5,769 nt of DNA. It comes from Pseudomonadota bacterium (GTDB lineage: Bacteria > Myxococcota > Polyangia > Polyangiales > Polyangiaceae). Position numbers and translations under genes: made by a program. The notes under the pieces were generated by a model that was given only the letters and a program-made list of their open reading frames with translations, made no database searches and had not been told where the DNA came from. The stretch lies in contig JAEZYO010000172.1 of assembly GCA_023419055.1 (NCBI GenBank), positions 1 through 5,769 of the forward strand. The letters are read 5' to 3'. Position 1 is the stretch's first letter; every line of letters begins with the position of its first letter. This document shows positions 1 through 5,465 of the stretch, in pieces.

Positions 1-421
1 GGACGACGTAGCAATCGACCACGACTCTGCCCGCGGCGCCCAGGCTGGTGGCGAGACCGACCACGGGCACGAACACGCCCCCGAGGTTGCCCGCGCCGCG
101 TAGCTTCTGATTGCCGCCGTCGGCGGAGAGCACCTGGAGCTCGATGCGCGGAACCGGCGGCTTCTCGTCGGCGCGCGCGACCAGAATCGCAACCTCGTAG
201 CCGTCTTCGCGCAAATCGGCCTCGAGCGACTCGACGAGCGCGGCGATCAGCCCGCCGTCGTCGCTGTTCTCGACGGCGGGACTGATGGCGACGTAGAGCG
301 GGATCTTCTTCGGAAGCGGAGCGCGCCCCGGCCGAGGTGGTCCCCACGCTCGAGACCCACAACCGAGAGGTGCGGCGAGTGAAAGCGCGACGCCGACGAG
401 CGCGTGACGGCGCGTGATCAA
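1..421 (-). CDS. Putative exported lipoprotein, function unknown (partial, C-terminus beyond the left edge)
   Basis: I read this frame from a TTG start at 421-419 that overlaps the TGA stop of the barrel gene as TTGA, a common arrangement for translational coupling. No ATG or GTG lies shortly upstream in frame. The 140 visible codons begin MITRRHALVGVALSLAAPLGC: a basic start, a hydrophobic stretch and a Cys at residue 21 preceded by Leu-Gly. That resembles a lipoprotein signal, although Pro at -3 is not canonical. The Thr-Arg-Arg near the start could also be a Tat-type signal. The mature part has a beta-strand-like stretch (IPLYVAISPAV), an acidic helix-like stretch (LIAALVESLEADLRED) and an alternating hydrophobic segment, then a Gly-rich run (GAGNLGGVFVPVVGLATSLGAAG). 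I do not recognise the family. Codon bias and the coupled start support a real gene; the start codon is the least certain part. Confidence 0.66.
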   Translation of the reverse strand, partial: MITRRHALVGVALSLAAPLGCGSRAWGPPRPGRAPLPKKIPLYVAISPAVENSDDGGLIAALVESLEADLREDGYEVAILVARADEKPPVPRIELQVLSADGGNQKLRGAGNLGGVFVPVVGLATSLGAAGRVVVDCYVV

Positions 422-1032
422 AACCCGATCCCGATGCTCAGGATGAGGGCATTCGCCGTCTCGGTGCCACCCTCGACACAGCCGCCGGTGCCGGTACACT
501 CCGGAGGTTCTTCGGCGAAGATGATGTCGTAGCGGAGATCGGCCGAGAGCCCGAAGTTCTCGGTCAGGAACATGAACTTCGCGCCGGGCGCCAGCGCGAA
601 GTTCGTCGAAGAGTCGTCCCTACATCCCAGAGTCCCGGCGCAGCTTTCGCTGTTGATCGTCGCGAACCCGACGCCGAGCTTCGGTCGAATGACGAACACG
701 GGAGCGACGCCGATGTCGTAACCGCCTTCGGCCATCAACTGCCAGATGTTCGACTGGTAGCTGGCGTCCCCGAGCTCTTCCTCCTCGCCGAAGAAGTAGT
801 CGAAGTTGCCGCCGACGTAGACCGCGTTCGGGAGCGTATAGCCGAGCTCGGCGCCGAGACCGGTGCCCCAGGGATTGAAGTCACCGTCCTCGAGCTCGAA
901 GCCGTAACGAAAGCCGATACCCCACTGGAGCGCGCCCGCGGTCGCGGGCTCGTTGGCGAACGCAGGCGTCGCCAGGAAGGACACTGCACCAGCGCAGACG
1001 AGTGACGCGAGAACCCGAACCGATTTTGCCAT
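418..1032 (-). CDS. Small outer-membrane beta-barrel protein
   Basis: The 204-residue protein begins with a clear Sec signal peptide: basic MAKSVR, a hydrophobic core to about residue 20, and an AFA cleavage site giving mature Asn27. The rest consists of short alternating strands rich in Gly and aromatics (GIGFRYGFEL, GLGAELGYTL, AVYVGGNFDYFFG, FVIRPKLGVGFA, FALAPGAKFMFL, FGLSADLRYDIIF), and it ends in IGIGF with the terminal Phe typical of barrels inserted by the BAM machinery. Length and strand number fit an 8-stranded OmpA-like or OmpX-like barrel lacking a periplasmic domain. Two predicted outer loops each carry a Cys-x-Gly-Thr-x-Gly-Cys motif (residues 131-137 and 179-185). The start at 1032 is chosen because the signal peptide begins there; no strong Shine-Dalgarno is seen. 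The specific function is unknown: pore, adhesin or structural roles are all possible. Confidence 0.88.
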   Translation of the reverse strand: MAKSVRVLASLVCAGAVSFLATPAFANEPATAGALQWGIGFRYGFELEDGDFNPWGTGLGAELGYTLPNAVYVGGNFDYFFGEEEELGDASYQSNIWQLMAEGGYDIGVAPVFVIRPKLGVGFATINSESCAGTLGCRDDSSTNFALAPGAKFMFLTENFGLSADLRYDIIFAEEPPECTGTGGCVEGGTETANALILSIGIGF

Positions 1033-1125
1033 GCCGATGAAACCCCGCAGGTAGACGAGTCAGCGTCGTCGCGGAACGCCGCTCGCGTCAAGCCCCGAGG
1101 CGGGACCAGCCGCTTTGGCGGGCCC

Positions 1126-1503
1126 TCACTCCGCGAGCACAGGCGTCGCGGGCGGGGGCGGTGCGGTGGGCTCGGGAGGAGGTTGGTGACGGAACAGCAC
1201 CGAGAACACCTCCGCCCCGTCCTGAAGCTCGAAGGCACAGAGATCCTGAACGTCGAGCACGCTGACGAAGGTCCAGCGCACGAGCTCGCCGTACTCGTTC
1301 TTGTACTCGTGCTCGGCTCCGCGCCCGAGCTCTTCCGCGCGATGACGAGCGCGGTCGAGCCCTTCCGAGAGGAAGACGCGAATGCTCTCTTCACGGAGCG
1401 CGTCCGCGGAGCTTCTGCCGTCGACGCGGGCTTCGAAGAGGATCTTCGCCGCGTGCCAGGACTTCATGCTGACCCGCCGTTCACGGTGATACGAGAGTGC
1501 CAT
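1126..1503 (-). CDS. DUF4288 domain-containing protein
   Basis: The 125-residue product matches what I know of the DUF4288 family: an early W-x-A-x-K-x-L-F-E block (Trp16 to Glu24), a Glu-rich 'REES' strand, a helix of the type 'A..RAEELG' (residues 51-60), then Glu-Tyr-Lys-Asn-x-x-Gly-Glu with a Trp (residues 66-77), a V-x-D-V segment, and a closing D-G-x-E-V-F-S strand (95-101). Family members are small, presumably cytosolic, and of unknown role. Here the domain is followed by a Pro-rich tail (about residues 107-125) that looks disordered. The ATG at 1503 has a good AGAGG ribosome site 5 bases upstream. An alternative ATG at 1467 would give MKSWHAAKILFE, the more typical start for the family, with a weaker GGCGGG upstream. 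The barrel gene follows after 93 bp, so co-transcription is possible but not shown. Confidence 0.83.
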   Translation of the reverse strand: MALSYHRERRVSMKSWHAAKILFEARVDGRSSADALREESIRVFLSEGLDRARHRAEELGRGAEHEYKNEYGELVRWTFVSVLDVQDLCAFELQDGAEVFSVLFRHQPPPEPTAPPPPATPVLAE

Positions 1504-1508
1504 GGGAA

Positions 1509-1513
1509 CCTCT
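1509..1513 (-). promoter_or_regulatory. Ribosome binding site for the DUF4288 gene
   Basis: On the minus strand AGAGG sits 5 bases before the ATG at 1503. This supports the longer start over the internal ATG at 1467, whose upstream GGCGGG is a poorer match. Confidence 0.5.
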
Positions 1514-1685
1514 TCGCTCCGCGTCCCGCCGCTCGAGCCGTTGCGAGGCCGCTATTCGTCCCATACCGCGATCGCGTCCCTCGGGGAACCGTCCGCGGTG
1601 ATGTTCGAAAACTTCGATGAGCGCGGCCAGGGGGCTCGGGGAATTTGGCGCACCCCCGGCCGCACCGTCGACTTCTCACGCACCC

Positions 1686-3749
1686 TCACGCATCGGCCGG
1701 CACAGAAACGTTTCGAGACTCTTTCGTCACGCCCTCTAGCGGAGCGGGCGCCGCGATCTCGATGCGCTCGATCAGGTGAGGCTCGAGGGGCTCACGCGGA
1801 TCCATGAAGGACGTCTCGGCCCCGCGCTCGGGCTTGAAATCCCACTCCTTGGAGATATCGCGCAGGCCTACCGAGAACACGGTGACCTTGCCGGAGGGGT
1901 CGATCTTGAAGCGCAGGAAGTTCTTGAAGCGCTCGAGGCCCACGGCGGAAAATGCGTCGTTCAGGAGCGCGCGCTGGTATTGGCCCCCGAACCACAGGCA
2001 GCCCCCGAACAGCCAGACGCTCACGATCGCCGTCACGAACGCCGAGCCGATGACCCAGAGCCACGGACCGGTGTCGACCTTCGCGAACAGCGAGACGATG
2101 ACGAGCCAGCTCGTCAGGTAGAGCGAGCCGTGCAAGAGACCGAACAAGAGGCGCCCGACGAGCCCCCAGCTCTTCTCGAAGGGCCGGCTGACGTAGAGGG
2201 CGCTCGCCACCGGCACGAGCAGCACGATCAACGCAGCGATCGGGCTCCGCGGCAGCACGTCCAGGAGCGCCCGCAACGGTGAGGGGCTGCCGGTAGTAGC
2301 GAGCGCGAAGAGAACGCCCGCGGTCACCAACCAGAGCAAGGCGTCCGCGGCCCGACGCCATTCGAAAGGATCGGCGTCGGACCGGGTAGAGTCGCGCTCG
2401 ATGTACGGCGTGTGGAACACGCGCCGGATCACGAGACCGAGCGCGAGCGCGCCCCCGCACAGCGCAAGAGCCGGAGACAGGGGGTCGAGGTTCTCGAACG
2501 TGAGCGCGTCCGCGAGATGGGTCGTGAACGCTCGCTCGGCGCCGACCCGCGCACCGTCGCTCCACACGAGCACGGTGAGGCAGAACCAGAGCGCGAACCA
2601 GACCGCGCCGAACTGCCAATTTTTGAAGGGGAACGCCAGGATGTTGCTGCGGATCAGCCCGCGCGATTCGTCGGCGCGTGGAAAGACGGCTCCGCGGCTG
2701 AGCTCCCGCCGGCGCGTGTCTGCCTTGTCGGTGGACAGCGGCAAGCGGATCTTCGCCGGCAGCGTGTGAGTGCCGTGCAGGAAGGCTCCGCCGCCACCCG
2801 CGGTCACGAAGTGCGTCTCCACGAGCTCTTCACCTCCGCGTTCGGAGGGCGTGAAGCTCACGTAGTGGGAGTAATGATGCGAGTCGCCGGTGACGACGAG
2901 CGCGACGCTCGCCCGAGCTCGCGTCACCTTTTGCATGACGAGCATCAAGCTCGCGTAACCTGCGTGATCGCCTTCGGCCTCCTTCACCCAGCTCGGCTCT
3001 GCCGTCAGCAAGATCACGCGGTCACCCGGCTCGAGCTCGCGCGCCGCGACGTCGAAGTACTCGAGCTGAGGTTGATCGATGTCGGCGTGGAGCTGAATAT
3101 CGATGCCCCAGATCCAGATACCGTGCGGCAGCTTGCGGGCGAAGTAGCTGCGCGTCTGCTGCGTGCGCCACGCGCCGATCCAGCGATCCTTCTGCGCGAA
3201 CTGGCGGAGGAACGCCGAGAGCCCGTCGTACCAGTCGTGGTTGCCGGGGACCGCGTAGAGGTGCGGCGCGTTCGCCTCGTCCGCGAGGTACGGGAGGGCC
3301 GCTCGGTACGGCCCGACGGTGCGGTTCAGGTACTCTTCTCGACCCGCCGTCGGATACACCTGATCACCACCCATGAAGAGGATGCGGCCGCGCTGCGTGA
3401 CCGCCTTTTCGCCGCGGAGCGTCAACTTCTCCTGCGCGAGGAGCCAGGCGATCGAGTACGTGGGGTGGAAGCCGTCCCCGAGATCCGCCACGTAGTCGAA
3501 CCAGAAGTCCCGATCGGCGGGCTCGCGCTCGTACTGGCGCATCGTTTCCCCTGGTGCTCGATTCAGCGCCGCTTGGATTTCACGCTTGTCAGCGAATGAC
3601 CCGAAGAGGTCGCTGAGCAGCGCCAGAATTCCGGCGCGCGCGAGCTCCTTCGGGTGAAACCAGCGCACCGGCGTTTGTTGCTCGAACCCCACTCCGCTGA
3701 AGTCCTTCGGACGCACGGGCGGAAGGCTCGCCCCCTCTGATTTAGGCAT
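1686..3749 (-). CDS. Calcineurin-like metallophosphoesterase with C-terminal membrane domain
   Basis: The 687-residue protein carries the ordered metal-binding motifs of calcineurin-like phosphoesterases: DLGDGFH at about 89-95 (motif I region), GGDQVYP at 127-133, GNHDWYDG at 169-176, and GDSHHYSHY at 288-296 in place of the usual GHxH block, followed by a Gly-rich TAGGGGAFLHGTH. These proteins hydrolyse phosphoester bonds using two metal ions; the substrate cannot be told from sequence. After the catalytic part (to about 365) come roughly six hydrophobic segments, near residues 380-396, 425-442, 467-485, 503-520, 533-557 and 562-585, then a soluble tail of about 100 residues. This suggests an inner-membrane anchor with the enzyme domain on one face; no N-terminal signal peptide is seen. 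I chose the ATG at 3749. The frame stays open far upstream, but that stretch is Arg-rich, has no recognisable domain, and lies antisense to two better-supported genes. No clear Shine-Dalgarno precedes the ATG, so the exact start is moderately certain. Confidence 0.93.
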   Translation of the reverse strand: MPKSEGASLPPVRPKDFSGVGFEQQTPVRWFHPKELARAGILALLSDLFGSFADKREIQAALNRAPGETMRQYEREPADRDFWFDYVADLGDGFHPTYSIAWLLAQEKLTLRGEKAVTQRGRILFMGGDQVYPTAGREEYLNRTVGPYRAALPYLADEANAPHLYAVPGNHDWYDGLSAFLRQFAQKDRWIGAWRTQQTRSYFARKLPHGIWIWGIDIQLHADIDQPQLEYFDVAARELEPGDRVILLTAEPSWVKEAEGDHAGYASLMLVMQKVTRARASVALVVTGDSHHYSHYVSFTPSERGGEELVETHFVTAGGGGAFLHGTHTLPAKIRLPLSTDKADTRRRELSRGAVFPRADESRGLIRSNILAFPFKNWQFGAVWFALWFCLTVLVWSDGARVGAERAFTTHLADALTFENLDPLSPALALCGGALALGLVIRRVFHTPYIERDSTRSDADPFEWRRAADALLWLVTAGVLFALATTGSPSPLRALLDVLPRSPIAALIVLLVPVASALYVSRPFEKSWGLVGRLLFGLLHGSLYLTSWLVIVSLFAKVDTGPWLWVIGSAFVTAIVSVWLFGGCLWFGGQYQRALLNDAFSAVGLERFKNFLRFKIDPSGKVTVFSVGLRDISKEWDFKPERGAETSFMDPREPLEPHLIERIEIAAPAPLEGVTKESRNVSVPADA

Positions 3750-3830
3750 ACTGACGGATCTAGCGGAGACCTCGACTCCTCGGACAACAATCCTGCACGT
3801 TGCGATGAAATTGCTATGCCCCTCCCCGGC

Positions 3831-3859
3831 CCTCTCGAGATCGTGTAAAAGTCGAGAGG
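3831..3859. promoter_or_regulatory. Perfect 8-bp inverted repeat in the divergent intergenic region (candidate operator or hairpin)
   Basis: CCTCTCGA at 3831-3838 and TCGAGAGG at 3852-3859 are exact reverse complements separated by 13 bases that include an A/T-richer TGTAAAA. It lies between the phosphoesterase start (3749, minus) and the lipoprotein start (3894, plus), so it could be a regulator site serving both directions or a 5' leader hairpin. A smaller TTCCC-C-GGGAA palindrome follows at 3866-3876. I see no convincing -35/-10 pair on either strand. Confidence 0.4.
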
Positions 3860-3879
3860 TCAGCGTTCCCCGGGAAGGG

Positions 3880-3884
3880 AAGGG
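3880..3884 (+). promoter_or_regulatory. Ribosome binding site for the Gly/Cys-rich lipoprotein gene
   Basis: AAGGG lies 9 bases before the GTG at 3894, within a purine-rich run (GGGAAGGGAAGGG). It supports the GTG start, which is also required for the signal peptide because no in-frame ATG lies nearby. Confidence 0.45.
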
Positions 3885-3893
3885 TGAGCTCAG

Positions 3894-4562
3894 GTGCATC
3901 GGCTTTTTCACACGCTCGTCGTTTGCGGCGCTGGGCTCACGGTCGTCCATTGCGGGGGCAAGTCGACCAGCGACGAAGGTGACGACGGCGATGGTTCTGG
4001 GGCCACCTCCGGCTCCACGAGCTCCGGCGGCGTCACGGGAGTCGGCGGCGGGTTCCCCTCGAGCGGCGCCACCGGCCCGGTTGCCGGTAGCACGAGCGTC
4101 GGAGGCAACGGTGCCGTCGCCGGAGTCGGTAGCTTCGGCGGCGTCGGTAGCTTCGGCGGAGTCAGTGGATTCGGTGGCACTGGTGGAGTGGGTGGCGGCA
4201 AGGGGGGCTTCGGCGGTTCGATCTCGGTCGGCGGCGCGCCTTCGGGGACCGAACAGTGGTTCTGTCAGGTCGAGGACCAGTGCGGCACGACCGGCGTCAA
4301 GTTGGAGACCTGCGTCGTCGAGCCCAATCGCCCCATGGGTCCCGAGGATTGCGACGTCGGCCTCTTCACCTGCATCACCGCTTCGGTCGACGGCGCCGAG
4401 GTTCCCGTCAATTGCATGTGCGTGCTGGAGTCGACCGAGGGAGAACTCTGTCCTTGCCCGACTCCCAACGCGGGCTGCATCGTCGTCGCCGACCAGATCG
4501 TCCCGCTGTGCGAGGAGGGCGCCTACACTTGCCGGTGCGCGCTCACCTGCATCCTGAAATAG
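3894..4562 (+). CDS. Gly/Ser-rich, Cys-rich secreted lipoprotein
   Basis: The GTG-started 222-residue protein opens with a lipoprotein-like signal (MHRLFHTLVVCGAGLTVVHC) with candidate lipidated Cys20 followed by GGKS; His at -1 is unusual. Residues 21-118 are a low-complexity Gly/Ser/Val linker with an acidic start (DEGDDGDG) and a hexapeptide repeat (GVGSFG twice, then GVSGFG). Residues 119-222 form a compact domain with 14 cysteines, several in closely spaced pairs (NCMC, LCPC, TCRC), suggesting a disulfide-knotted or metal-binding extracytoplasmic module. I do not recognise a named domain. The layout of anchor, flexible spacer and Cys-rich head is common among secreted myxobacterial lipoproteins. 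The ferritin-like gene starts 6 bp after its stop, so the two are likely co-transcribed. Confidence 0.85.
   Translation: MHRLFHTLVVCGAGLTVVHCGGKSTSDEGDDGDGSGATSGSTSSGGVTGVGGGFPSSGATGPVAGSTSVGGNGAVAGVGSFGGVGSFGGVSGFGGTGGVGGGKGGFGGSISVGGAPSGTEQWFCQVEDQCGTTGVKLETCVVEPNRPMGPEDCDVGLFTCITASVDGAEVPVNCMCVLESTEGELCPCPTPNAGCIVVADQIVPLCEEGAYTCRCALTCILK
4122..4175 (+). repeat. Short 18-bp tandem repeat within the lipoprotein linker
   Basis: Three consecutive 18-bp units start at 4122, 4140 and 4158. The first two (GGAGTCGGTAGCTTCGGC and GGCGTCGGTAGCTTCGGC) differ at one base; the third is degenerate. The repeat is in frame and encodes GVGSFG, GVGSFG, GVSGFG, so unit gain or loss would only change linker length. 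Confidence 0.75.
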
Positions 4563-4568
4563 CGACGG

Positions 4569-5309
4569 ATGAGCGGCGAGCACGCCTATCGGGAGATCGA
4601 AGCGGCGTTCGCGGCTCCGGCGACGCGAACCGCGCGTGAAGCCCTGTCGGCCGAGCAGCGCGCGCACCTGCACGAGTTCTGGCTCGCTCGAGCCGAAGGC
4701 GAGCTCACGACCGCGCTCTCCTTCGAGTTCATGTTGGACGATCTTCGGGCGCTCGGGGCGCCCGGCGTGCTCACCGATCTCGCGGGGCGAGCCATCGGGG
4801 ACGAGCACCGTCACGTCGACTGGTGCCTGCGCTTCGCCGCCTTCTGGAGCGACGCGGCCCCGCCTTTGCCGCGCCTGGGCGGCACGCGTCCCCTCACCTT
4901 CGACGGCGCGAGCGATCGCGACAACCGCGTCTTGCGCACCGTCTTCGGCGGCTGCTTCAGCGAGACGGTCGCTTGCGAGGTGCTCATCACCTCTCAGAGT
5001 GAGCTGACCCTGGAGAGCGTGCGGCGCCTGAATCAGCAGCACATCGCGGAGGAGGTCGGGCACGCGCGGCTCGGCTGGGGGCTGCTCGGCTGGCCCGAGC
5101 TCGGTGCCCGCGATCGCTCGATGCTCGCCGCCTTCGTCCCTGCGATGGCAGCGCTCACGCGCTCGCTCTGGTGCGGGCCGAAGCGGGAGCTGAACCCGGA
5201 GCTTCAGGCGCTGGGCTATCTGTCGCTGCCGATGGTCGAGGCGGCGTGCGAGCGCGCCCTCACGGGCGTCACGTTGCCTGGTCTCGAGCAAAACGGCGTG
5301 CGGGTGTAG
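4569..5309 (+). CDS. Ferritin-like domain protein, putative di-iron centre
   Basis: The 246-residue protein is mostly helical and shows the carboxylate/histidine spacing of ferritin-like di-iron proteins: Glu43 or Glu45 in a first helix (RAEGELTTALSFE), Glu79-x-x-His82 (DEHRH) in a second, Glu132 or Glu137 (SETVACEV) in a third, and Glu162-x-x-His165 (EEVGHARLGW) in a fourth. That E, ExxH, E, ExxH order is the hallmark of the fold, which binds two irons for oxygen or peroxide chemistry or for iron handling; the specific reaction is not evident. No signal peptide is seen, so it is probably cytosolic. The ATG at 4569 follows the lipoprotein stop by 6 bp with no clear ribosome site, suggesting translation coupled to the upstream gene. 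No later in-frame start would preserve the first helix. Confidence 0.88.
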   Translation: MSGEHAYREIEAAFAAPATRTAREALSAEQRAHLHEFWLARAEGELTTALSFEFMLDDLRALGAPGVLTDLAGRAIGDEHRHVDWCLRFAAFWSDAAPPLPRLGGTRPLTFDGASDRDNRVLRTVFGGCFSETVACEVLITSQSELTLESVRRLNQQHIAEEVGHARLGWGLLGWPELGARDRSMLAAFVPAMAALTRSLWCGPKRELNPELQALGYLSLPMVEAACERALTGVTLPGLEQNGVRV

Positions 5310-5313
5310 CGGC

Positions 5314-5337
5314 GGGCAGCACTGGAGATCTCTGCCC
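5314..5337 (+). terminator. Weak hairpin after the ferritin-like gene
   Basis: GGGCAG and CTGCCC form a 6-bp stem with a 12-base loop, starting 5 bases after the TAG stop. No T-run follows, so an intrinsic terminator is only a possibility; position is the main support. Confidence 0.22.
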
Positions 5338-5346
5338 CCACGTGGG
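5337..5346. repeat. 10-bp perfect palindrome CCCACGTGGG
   Basis: A self-complementary 10-mer in the spacer after the ferritin-like gene. It could be a protein-binding site, but palindromes of this length arise by chance in GC-rich DNA and no downstream plus-strand gene is visible. Confidence 0.25.
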
Positions 5347-5443
5347 AACCGTCGCTAGCGCTCAGCACCTTCTCGAATACACCAGCCGGTCTTCTCACCT
5401 TTCGCGATCACGCCCACGGAGCAACCGCCTTCGTGGATAAGAG

Positions 5444-5465
5444 CTGAAGCATCCCCTCATATGAT
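5444..5465. repeat. Terminal inverted repeat (one end) of an IS10-group element
   Basis: Reading into the element from 5444, the sequence opens CTGA, then three differing bases, then ATCCCCTCATA. From memory of the IS10 end, this agrees at 16 of 22 positions, including the outermost CTGA and the 11-base core. It sits just outside the transposase C-terminus, where such an end is expected. The TGA stop of the transposase (5457-5459) falls inside the repeat. The partner end is beyond the window. Confidence 0.68.

Larger units (their letters stand above)
5310..5443. other. Spacer between the ferritin-like gene and the insertion-sequence end
   Basis: No credible gene is seen in these 134 bases. 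They contain an imperfect terminator candidate (GGGCAG 5314-5319 with CTGCCC 5332-5337) and a CCCACGTGGG palindrome (5337-5346). If the insertion sequence is complete outside the window, this is the native flank on its left side. Confidence 0.5.

Noticed and set aside
735..1394. Minus-strand 219-codon frame rich in Ser and Arg
   Set aside because: It overlaps the barrel and DUF4288 genes in another frame of the same strand and has the Ser/Arg composition typical of an out-of-frame shadow.
1183..1620. Plus-strand 145-codon frame opposite the DUF4288 gene
   Set aside because: It is antisense to a gene with a recognised domain, and its own product has no recognisable feature.
1504..1685. Possible RNA gene or terminator between the phosphoesterase and DUF4288 genes
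   Set aside because: Only short stems (for example TCGAA-AAC-TTCGA) are present. There is no cloverleaf and no stem followed by a T-run, so this is probably just spacer and promoter DNA.
2412..3599. Plus-strand 395-codon frame opposite the phosphoesterase
   Set aside because: Antisense to the catalytic motifs; composition (Arg, Glu, Val, Ala) is that of a complementary-strand shadow.
3805..4557. Plus-strand 250-codon Ser/Ala/Arg-rich frame overlapping the lipoprotein gene
   Set aside because: It lacks a signal peptide or domain. The competing frame from 3894 has a lipoprotein-like signal, repeat units and a structured Cys-rich domain.
3750..5291. Upstream extension of the phosphoesterase frame by 514 codons, giving a 1201-residue protein
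   Set aside because: The extension is Arg-rich and low in recognisable structure, and lies antisense to the lipoprotein and ferritin-like genes, which have signal, repeat and metal-site evidence. The family normally begins near the ATG at 3749. Long antisense open frames are expected in GC-rich DNA.
5216..5398. Minus-strand 60-codon frame across the end of the ferritin-like gene
   Set aside because: It is mostly antisense to the ferritin-like C-terminus and shows no domain, signal or ribosome site. I considered it as a gene remnant cut by the insertion sequence but found no support.
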